Source: CAWACC01 sp964390695
Lineage (GTDB): Bacteria > Chlamydiota > Chlamydiia > Chlamydiales > Parachlamydiaceae
Length of the DNA: 8,577 nucleotides
Assembly: GCA_964390695.1 (NCBI GenBank)
Contig: CAYMKI010000134.1
Coordinates: 1-8,577, forward strand
Reading direction: 5' to 3'
Shown here in pieces: positions 1 through 5,837 of the stretch (position 1 is its first letter; each line of letters begins with the position of its first letter). A program made the position numbers and the translations under genes. The notes under the pieces were generated by a model. It saw nothing but the letters and a program-made list of their open reading frames with translations. It made no database searches and was not told the origin of the DNA.

Positions 1-29
1 GTAGGATTTTCCTGGTTGGTGTCGGCGAC
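1..29 (-). pseudogene. In-frame remnant of gene A's C-terminal tail beyond its stop codon
   Basis: Read on the minus strand in the frame of the gene at 30-2927, the bases after the TAA stop give VADTNQENPT. The paralogue at 5838-8577 has VADASPEYPS at the same place. By hand comparison 22 of the 29 bases match. Homology therefore continues across the stop, and this stretch was probably once coding. The window ends before it can be seen whether the remaining roughly 70 residues still exist or stay open. It could instead be read through, or be the start of a decayed 3' region. Confidence 0.6.
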
Positions 30-2927
30 TTAGACCCTTTCTTGAAATAGCACCGGCTGGCCATTGGCGTCAATTAAGAGCCTTAGTACCGAACGGGCTA
101 CAATCTTACCGGAAGGATCGCACACCAAGGCTAAGCGGTGTTTTCCATCCAAAGCATAACCGAGCACACCCACATTCAAGCTGGCGCTGCCGTTGACGTT
201 TTGACAGCTATTTAACACCTCCGTGCCCATCAAGAGGAAGTGGTTGGGATCATCGGTATCGATCATCGTCATATCGTCCGGAGATGGCTTTTGGGAGGAA
301 CGCAGCATCTTAACAGCATCCTCTAGGTCTTGGTAGAAGGGACCTAAGATAGTTTCAAAACCTTTAATTTTGATCGCCTTTAATACGTTCAGCTTGTTCT
401 CCACATCCTTAGGGTCCTTCACAAGCTCCAAGAGAAGTTTTTGCAACTGCAACTGTTGCTTATGCTGGCTTTCCTCTGATGTAAGGGGGCGATTGGAAAG
501 CGGCTCTAGGTCTTGTTTGAGATGCTTTAAAAGTTCGTCTAGTCCCTTCCATTTGCCTATACAAGCAGATAAAACAGGAAATAGCGTCTCTTGCTGTTCA
601 GAGCCCAAGTGACGGTTTTCTACCGCCTGTCTTAAGTTATCCACCACTCTTTGTTCAACAGAAATTTCTTTTATACTATCTTTAGAAGCTATTTCTGCAG
701 GCGTCAAGGATACCGATTTCTGCCAAGCCTCGAAAACCTTGGGGTGGCATTTCTTGATGAAGTCGAGGTGCGGGTTGTTGTCTACGGCATAGCGGATTTG
801 CGAAAAATTGCCTTGCAGCACAGAGCTGATAAAACGTTGAAAATAGGGAAGCACCTTGGGATCCCCTACGTGTTTACCTGCGTAGGTAAGCAAAGCTTCC
901 TTACCTCTCCATGCGCCCACGGAATTTAGATACAAGGCTCCAAAATTATCCAGTTCGACTTTGCATTTATCCATAAACAGTCTTTCTACCGTAGCTTTCA
1001 GGGCGGCAAGATCGTTTGTCTCACCAAGGTAGGACTCTCCATTGAAATTCAAGATATCAGTGATTAGCTTTAAGCGTTGGAAACGTTCTTCTATTTCTTT
1101 TTCTTTGATCTGTTTTAAGCCTTGAACAGCTTCTTCTTCCTCTTTTACGTTAAAAACATCTTTAAGCAGTTTTATTTTCGATGGATTTAGCAGAGAAGAT
1201 CTTTCGATGGCTACCAAGGCAGCTAAAAGCGGTTGTTGATACTTAGCATCGCGAAAGTTTCTATCTTTCACTATAACATCGAGCACTTTAGAATAAACCT
1301 TAGACCCCTCTATTGGAAATGCTGCCAGCATAAAGCAGGCCAGCTGAGCATGGACAACGTCGGAAACACTGTCTCGCAGAAGTTTTACCCTATCAGCTTT
1401 ATCATCGTGGCATCCTCGAAGAAAAACCTCTGCGACAGCCATGCGCAAATCCCGGGGCAAGACGGCTATTTTTTGCACCGCGGAAGTTTCTCTTAAAAGC
1501 TCAGCATTCAATCTATCCACAAATAAGCTCTTGGGATCTAAAGAGGCAGCTATCACTTCTTGAATGATCCGAATCCTTAACGTCCGCGATAAATGACATA
1601 ACCTCTCAAAGATCGGGCCATTTTGCTTGAATAACTGCTTAAGATCCTCTCGACTTGCACAAAGCGCACATAGACTCATCCATTGCTCTAAAAATTCAGC
1701 CTGTTCAGTAATAATCTTTTTATCCTTATCAACTATTTCTTTTTCATACTTATCCGCGATAGAAGAGATCGTATCTTGCACCCATTTCAGCTGATCAAAG
1801 CTCATCTCAAATAATTCAACCGCTATTCCGAGGCTTTCCTTTAGAGCTCTTGGCAAATTGCCGGCATTTAATTTCTCAAGCGGAGCATCAAACAAATTCA
1901 TATCTATTCGAAACGTCTCGATACCGTTTCCGTTGCAGTTTTTGAAATAGCTCTCAAATCTCTCTTTAAAATCACTATATTTGAATGAAGAGATTTGCTT
2001 AACAAAGCAAGTAAACAGAAAGTGAATCAAATCCAAATACCGCTGATTACCTTCCATAAACTTTGTATCTTGTGAAATATTCTGAAAATTTTGAAGAATT
2101 TCTAGTAAATTGTCTTGTGCGCCCAACTTGACGATTTCAATCAACGCATCCTGCCCTTCTATTTTGGTGGCGTCGATGCCATAATTCTTTATGTATTTGA
2201 AGATTCCACTGCCATTTTGCTTAGCGGCCAGTTTGGCAATCTCGATCAGCGCCTGCTGTCCCTTGGCTGTAGAGGCATCGATGCCATAGTTTTTTATGTA
2301 CGTGGAGGTTTCCCTTCCATTTTTCTGTGCAGCCAACTTGGCGATCTCTATCAGCGCCTGCTGTCCCTCTGGCCTAGTGGCATCGATGCCATAGATCTGG
2401 ATGTATTCAGAGGTTCCCCATCCATCTTTCTGTACTTCCAACTTGGCGATCTCTATCAGAGCCCCCTGTATTTCAGGGCTATTTGAGGCTAGCCCACACT
2501 GGAGCAAGCTCTCTGCGGCTTCAAAAGCATAGAGAAAACCTTGAATAACCTGCTCAACAATAACTCTTATAGCAAAATTTTTGTCTGTACAATCCCGAAT
2601 GAGAGTCTCTGTAAGTATATCTTTCCGATATGTTAAGCCAGCAAATTTATGGCAAATATGTCTTTCGATTTGACCTTCACCGGATTCCTGTTTAATCGCT
2701 TGCTGCAAGATATTCACTAAACGAACAATTTTATCTGGGGTAAAGTTATCCAATGCGTTCAATTGCCGGATTACCCTGTCTTCCACTTTTATGCTACTGC
2801 CAGTATTTTTGATGTCACTTAGGGCTTTCTCGATCCAATTTTTTTCTTCAGGTTGTATGTTGTTCTTGTATGGAGCAATCAACATTCCAATATTATTATT
2901 TACTTCTCGACAATGATTTATATACAT
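30..2927 (-). CDS. Large helical repeat protein (gene A), C-terminally truncated paralogue of gene B
   Basis: I do not recognise a named family. The 965-residue product is predicted soluble: no signal peptide or membrane segment is seen. Residues 1-143 are a lead-in with no visible partner in gene B, because the window ends first. Residues 144-283 are four 35-residue helical repeats, followed by a degenerate unit. Residues about 290-885 are a long helix-rich middle region with a charged stretch at about 391-415, a Cys-x-x-Cys at 420-423 and an acidic/lysine-rich segment at 595-615. A conserved C-terminal domain begins near 885 (DDPNHF at 892-897, GTEV at 901-904, Cys908, DGKHRL at 927-932). 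It ends at V965, where TAA replaces the Tyr codon of gene B. The start at 2927 has TAGG about five bases upstream as a weak ribosome site. The Met at residue 15 has no better one. The gene diverges from the ankyrin gene. Function is unknown; a protein-interaction or effector role is only inference. Confidence 0.85.
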   Translation of the reverse strand: MYINHCREVNNNIGMLIAPYKNNIQPEEKNWIEKALSDIKNTGSSIKVEDRVIRQLNALDNFTPDKIVRLVNILQQAIKQESGEGQIERHICHKFAGLTYRKDILTETLIRDCTDKNFAIRVIVEQVIQGFLYAFEAAESLLQCGLASNSPEIQGALIEIAKLEVQKDGWGTSEYIQIYGIDATRPEGQQALIEIAKLAAQKNGRETSTYIKNYGIDASTAKGQQALIEIAKLAAKQNGSGIFKYIKNYGIDATKIEGQDALIEIVKLGAQDNLLEILQNFQNISQDTKFMEGNQRYLDLIHFLFTCFVKQISSFKYSDFKERFESYFKNCNGNGIETFRIDMNLFDAPLEKLNAGNLPRALKESLGIAVELFEMSFDQLKWVQDTISSIADKYEKEIVDKDKKIITEQAEFLEQWMSLCALCASREDLKQLFKQNGPIFERLCHLSRTLRIRIIQEVIAASLDPKSLFVDRLNAELLRETSAVQKIAVLPRDLRMAVAEVFLRGCHDDKADRVKLLRDSVSDVVHAQLACFMLAAFPIEGSKVYSKVLDVIVKDRNFRDAKYQQPLLAALVAIERSSLLNPSKIKLLKDVFNVKEEEEAVQGLKQIKEKEIEERFQRLKLITDILNFNGESYLGETNDLAALKATVERLFMDKCKVELDNFGALYLNSVGAWRGKEALLTYAGKHVGDPKVLPYFQRFISSVLQGNFSQIRYAVDNNPHLDFIKKCHPKVFEAWQKSVSLTPAEIASKDSIKEISVEQRVVDNLRQAVENRHLGSEQQETLFPVLSACIGKWKGLDELLKHLKQDLEPLSNRPLTSEESQHKQQLQLQKLLLELVKDPKDVENKLNVLKAIKIKGFETILGPFYQDLEDAVKMLRSSQKPSPDDMTMIDTDDPNHFLLMGTEVLNSCQNVNGSASLNVGVLGYALDGKHRLALVCDPSGKIVARSVLRLLIDANGQPVLFQERV
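2079..2498 (-). repeat. Four tandem 105-bp (35-residue) coding repeats in gene A
   Basis: These encode residues 144-283 in four exact 35-residue steps starting at 144, 179, 214 and 249. Units 2-4 open with YGIDA. The shared core is GQQALIEIAKLAAQ at unit positions about 10-23, and a KNYG-type junction closes the unit. Unit 1 is degenerate at its start (CGLAS), and unit 4 loses the core's second half. A further decayed unit (ISQDTKF, from residue 284) leads into the non-repeat region. The pattern suggests two helices per unit, that is an alpha-solenoid. It lacks the consensus I know for Sel1, TPR, PPR or HEAT repeats. Confidence 0.85.
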
Positions 2928-2995
2928 ACGAACCTAAAATTTAACCGAAGATGACAGAGACTATTCACTTGCCTTCATACAACAAAATATATTCA

Positions 2996-3017
2996 ACCAC
3001 AGAGAGAGCTCTGTGGT
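2996..3017. repeat. Perfect 9-bp inverted repeat with 4-base loop
   Basis: ACCACAGAG at 2996-3004 and CTCTGTGGT at 3009-3017 are exact reverse complements around the loop AGAG. The hairpin lies 69 bases upstream of gene A's start, inside the likely leader of its transcript if the promoter is further upstream. No T-run follows on either strand, so it is not a normal intrinsic terminator. It could be a leader structure, an operator, or a remnant of a dispersed CACAGAG-type intergenic repeat. Confidence 0.6.
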
Positions 3018-3074
3018 GATTAACCCAGTTACACACTTTATAGCATGTTGAATAATCATTTCTTCTATCTGCAT

Positions 3075-3091
3075 AATTAATATTATTAATT
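3075..3091. repeat. 17-base AT palindrome, candidate operator
   Basis: AATTAATA at 3075-3082 and TATTAATT at 3084-3091 are perfect reverse complements around a central T. The palindrome sits between the divergent genes, about 150 bases upstream of gene A, in the AT-rich block where a promoter would be expected. A dimeric regulator could bind it. In DNA this AT-rich such palindromes also arise by chance, so regulation is only a suggestion. Confidence 0.3.
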
Positions 3092-3220
3092 TAAAATAAT
3101 GTTATATATACTATAATTAATTTTAACATTTTTGACTAGACCTGATTTTCTCTACAGGATAATAAAAATATAATTCACACGATCCTCACGTGAAAACAAA
3201 TACATCCTTTTATCCTATCT

Positions 3221-3238
3221 ATTCTGCTCATTCTGCTC
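3221..3238. repeat. Tandem 9-mer ATTCTGCTC x2
   Basis: ATTCTGCTC occurs at 3221-3229 and again directly at 3230-3238, followed by a partial third unit (ATCTTG). From memory, head-to-tail CTGCTCAT-like units resemble short dispersed intergenic repeats found in many bacterial genomes. No gene function is implied. Confidence 0.55.
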
Positions 3239-3290
3239 ATCTTGTTTTTCATGTTTAAGCGTTTTTCTAAAGCATGTTACTTTTCTGGCA

Positions 3291-3314
3291 GGAACTGTTG
3301 CAGTCCAACAAGTT
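3291..3314. repeat. Imperfect inverted repeat in the intergenic island
   Basis: AACTGTTG at 3293-3300 can pair with CAACAAGTT at 3306-3314 with one bulged base, around the loop CAGTC. An alternative fold pairs ACTG (3294-3297) with CAGT (3301-3304). It is the most GC-rich part of this spacer and could be a small structured transcript or part of a dispersed element. No T-tract follows directly. Weak evidence. Confidence 0.25.
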
Positions 3315-3392
3315 ACGCCCTTTTGCATTCTGCTAATTAGTTATATTATTTATTATAATCCTCAAATTAAAACAAAATAATTAATTTTATTT

Positions 3393-3398
3393 TATAAT
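3393..3398 (+). promoter_or_regulatory. Candidate -10 box for the ankyrin gene
   Basis: TATAAT matches the sigma-70 -10 consensus perfectly and lies 33 bases before the ATG at 3432, giving a leader of about 25-28 bases. No good -35 box is present: the nearest TT-rich word, TTAAAA at 3367-3372, is 20 bases away. In DNA this AT-rich the match may be chance. The leader has no visible Shine-Dalgarno sequence before the start codon. Confidence 0.3.
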
Positions 3399-3431
3399 TG
3401 AAGTTATAACAAACTAACAAACAGAACAAAT

Positions 3432-5678
3432 ATGAATATTGATAATATAAAATATTTAATTACTTTATACCACAATCAAAATCTAAACGAATTATCTTCA
3501 AATTTAAATAATATCGATAACCGCATTAAATTCGAAGAATGGCTGTTATCTCAAGCTCAAGACAAACCAAATGATGATATATGGAAAACACGCGTCATAA
3601 TATTAATTTGCACCAAAGCAAGTAAAGACCCTCCATCTACAGTAACAAATAAAGAGGAGGAAGATCGCCATCTTGCAAAACTTATCACTCATTTAAATCG
3701 TCATCCAAAAGATGTTAAACAAACCTTCGCGGACATACAAAAGTCCGATCTTCCAGAGACTTGTAACGCATTATTTAAAAAAATAGTCGACACCCAAACC
3801 TTTGATATTCAACAGACATCTGAAAAATCAAATCAAGAAAAAGATGAAGTCACATTAAAAAACAATAACGAAGATACGCTTGATTCTTTCATTATAGAAG
3901 TAAAAAACGCGATTCAAAACAATAACATTAAAGATCTTACACTTATCGCTAAACAAAATCCTGATTCTTTTACCAAGGCAATTACAAGCAAAGATTATTT
4001 TGGTAATACACCCTTATTAGTAGCCATTACAAATAATCAATCTGAACTCGTAGAATCCATTGCTCAATTTACACCCGAAGCTTTCTCAGCAGCAGTATCC
4101 ATTAGCAATAATCTTGGGAAGACACCATTATTTGCGGCTGTAGAAAATAACAATTTGAATTTACTCAAAGCCATTGCTAAAGCTAACCCCTTAGCTTTTG
4201 AAAAATTTATGATCACCAATCAATCTCGAGGTGAATCAATTGATAAAATCAACGCTGTGCATGCAGCCATAGAAAATAAGAATTTGGAAGCGCTAAAATT
4301 CATGGCTGAAACTGCTCCTGAAACATTCAAAAAAGCCATGATTACAAAAAGCCACTCCTTCGGTTTAACACCTCTCGCAGTGGCCTCGAAACAGAACAAT
4401 ATAGAGATGCTTAAATTTATGTATGAAACAGCTCCCGAAAGCCTAAAAAAAGCTGCCACCCTCAAAAATATGAATCATGAAACCCCTTTACTTGAAGCAT
4501 GCAATCATCATGTGATCAACATAGACTTATTGAAACTGTTGATAGAGATTAATCCAGAGGCTTTACACATCTTGGATAATCATGCTCATTCTCCCCTCTC
4601 GCTGATAAAAGCCATACGCCCTGAAAACTATCGAGAAGCCGTACTATTAATTAATCACAATTCAAATCTCAAACAACACCATCTAACTCTTGTCGCTAGA
4701 AAAGCTCTCAGCCATGCCTGGCACATATCCGGGAAAACATATCTGACTAAAGTTGAAAACAATGAAGTTATAGCAAAAATGGATCTTGAAGGTCATCATG
4801 CTTATGAATGGTTTAATTTGATGAAAAAAGATTTCTTAACCTTTAAAGAACTCTATCCTGCATTGTTGAATCAAAATCAAATCCACTTGCTAAGACAAGT
4901 CTTTGATTTAGGCGCTAATGAACACCTATATTCTCATGAAGACAAAGTTAACAGAATTAAAGAAGGCCTTCCGGTAATCATGAATACGGGATTTAAAGGA
5001 CATGCTGTGACAGTTTTAATATGGGGGGATCAGTTTGTCATTTGCAATCGCGGAGGAGAATCAAGGAAACCTGTTGATGTTTTCCACTTTAATCCTGAGA
5101 AGATAGATGTTGAAACCTTAAAAATGATTGAAGATTGCGGACGAAAGGGGGATAAAAAAACTTATCAAACCCTGTTTTTTACAACCTTGGATCAAAAACT
5201 TCAATTTTCTAAAAGTGAATCTGATCATCAGATGAATGATCTTAACGCATTGCCAATGCAAACTGTAGGCAATTGCACTTTTGTTAGCTCTACCACAGCC
5301 ATCTATGCCTTCATATTGTTAGGAAAAATAAGGGGTTCAGATGAATTTGGGCATTTTGTCAATCAAGGGCTGCTTACCGAAGGAAACCTACAACAAGCCG
5401 TGGAAGTTTACCAAACCTGGCTTTCTCATCTTCAAATCAGCTTCTTAGAGAAGAACATTCCAAACCTAGAAAAAAGAAACACAGCATTTGTACCTGACCA
5501 TCCACTCATTGTAAGTGCATTTAGGAAAGCACATTTATTGCCTTTAGACGATTACAACGAAAAACGACTAGAAAAAATAACAGCGGACTATATCAGTACC
5601 TTAGAAAAAAAATTACAGACAAAAATGATGAGCGATTTAATCTATTGGAAAACCCTCAAAAAAACACCCTTATTATAG
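3432..5678 (+). CDS. Ankyrin-type repeat protein with possible permuted papain-like C-terminal region
   Basis: The 748-residue protein has no signal peptide or clear membrane segment and is likely soluble. Residues 1-150 are helical, with a charged linker at about 125-150. Residues about 151-390 hold six long ankyrin-like units: GNTPLLVAI at 191-199, GKTPLFAAV at 229-237, AVHAAIENKN at 275-284, GLTPLAVAS at 311-319 and HETPLLEAC at 349-357 mark five of them. Each unit ends in a P-E-x-F-x-K-A-like motif, and unit spacing is 38-43 residues instead of the usual 33. Residues about 415-748 form a separate region with GHAV (His524), CNRGG (Asn539) and QTVGNC (Gln610, Cys615). The spacing suits a papain-like site in permuted order (His, Asn, then Cys); this is inference. 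The start lacks a Shine-Dalgarno sequence, but no other Met is near. The gene is more AT-rich than its neighbours (sampled lines 14, 24 and 25 G/C per 60, against 27 and 31 in gene B), suggesting a different origin. Possible host-directed effector. Confidence 0.88.
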   Translation: MNIDNIKYLITLYHNQNLNELSSNLNNIDNRIKFEEWLLSQAQDKPNDDIWKTRVIILICTKASKDPPSTVTNKEEEDRHLAKLITHLNRHPKDVKQTFADIQKSDLPETCNALFKKIVDTQTFDIQQTSEKSNQEKDEVTLKNNNEDTLDSFIIEVKNAIQNNNIKDLTLIAKQNPDSFTKAITSKDYFGNTPLLVAITNNQSELVESIAQFTPEAFSAAVSISNNLGKTPLFAAVENNNLNLLKAIAKANPLAFEKFMITNQSRGESIDKINAVHAAIENKNLEALKFMAETAPETFKKAMITKSHSFGLTPLAVASKQNNIEMLKFMYETAPESLKKAATLKNMNHETPLLEACNHHVINIDLLKLLIEINPEALHILDNHAHSPLSLIKAIRPENYREAVLLINHNSNLKQHHLTLVARKALSHAWHISGKTYLTKVENNEVIAKMDLEGHHAYEWFNLMKKDFLTFKELYPALLNQNQIHLLRQVFDLGANEHLYSHEDKVNRIKEGLPVIMNTGFKGHAVTVLIWGDQFVICNRGGESRKPVDVFHFNPEKIDVETLKMIEDCGRKGDKKTYQTLFFTTLDQKLQFSKSESDHQMNDLNALPMQTVGNCTFVSSTTAIYAFILLGKIRGSDEFGHFVNQGLLTEGNLQQAVEVYQTWLSHLQISFLEKNIPNLEKRNTAFVPDHPLIVSAFRKAHLLPLDDYNEKRLEKITADYISTLEKKLQTKMMSDLIYWKTLKKTPLL

Positions 5679-5703
5679 ATTTGTTTACCCATTTAGCGCT
5701 GTC

Positions 5704-5726
5704 AGTCAAACCCGTAGGGTTTGACT
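5704..5726. terminator. Perfect 10-bp hairpin between convergent genes, likely terminator
   Basis: AGTCAAACCC at 5704-5713 and GGGTTTGACT at 5717-5726 pair perfectly around a three-base GTA loop. The hairpin starts 26 bases after the ankyrin gene's stop and lies 112 bases past the stop of gene B on the other strand, so it could end transcripts from both sides. No clear T-tract follows on either strand, so termination would be non-canonical, or the stem may protect mRNA 3' ends instead. Confidence 0.6.
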
Positions 5727-5739
5727 AAACATTCTGAGC

Positions 5740-5763
5740 CTTAGCGACTTTGCGTCTTTGCGT
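5740..5763. repeat. Three tandem 8-mers of the CTTTGCGT type
   Basis: CTTAGCGA (5740-5747), CTTTGCGT (5748-5755) and CTTTGCGT (5756-5763) lie head to tail, the last two identical and the first differing at two positions. They follow the hairpin in the convergent spacer. From memory, CTTTGCGTC-like units are a common short dispersed intergenic repeat in many bacteria. No coding role. Confidence 0.6.
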
Positions 5764-5837
5764 TTGAAATAGAAAACGATGATCTATGCTATTACCCGAT
5801 AGGGAGAACTGAAAGCAGATGTTAGGATCAGCCTTTG

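Larger units (their letters stand above)
2928..3431. other. Divergent intergenic region between gene A and the ankyrin gene
   Basis: These 504 bases separate the two divergent starts, so promoters for both genes should lie here. No convincing gene is seen. From about 3061 to 3180 and from 3335 to 3431 the DNA is extremely AT-rich. Between these lies a less AT-rich island (about 3180-3335) with short repeats and inverted repeats, listed separately. Several TATAAT-like words occur, but none is paired with a good TTGACA box at normal spacing. The length is generous for two divergent promoters and leaves room for a small RNA or a decayed element, for which I have no firm evidence. Confidence 0.6.

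Noticed and set aside
2115..2486. 123-codon plus-strand open frame opposite gene A
   Set aside because: It lies antisense to the 105-base coding repeats, and its repeated LFLCSQLGDLYQ-like strings are just the reverse reading of those repeats. The shorter open frames opposite genes A and B are likewise shadows.
3215..3328. 37-codon minus-strand reading frame starting MQKGVTCWTATV
   Set aside because: It has no clear ribosome site, and its C-terminal part is simply the translation of the tandem ATTCTGCTC repeat. A non-coding dispersed repeat explains it better.
3335..3431. PmrA- or CpxR-type regulatory sites upstream of the ankyrin gene, as in Legionella effector genes
   Set aside because: I looked for paired TTAATAT or GTAAA half-sites at proper spacing and found none convincing. 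The AT-rich background gives many partial matches.
2928..5837. A transposon or insertion sequence carrying the ankyrin gene
   Set aside because: No transposase, no matching terminal inverted repeats and no target duplication were seen at the edges of the ankyrin region. Only its base composition and position suggest insertion.
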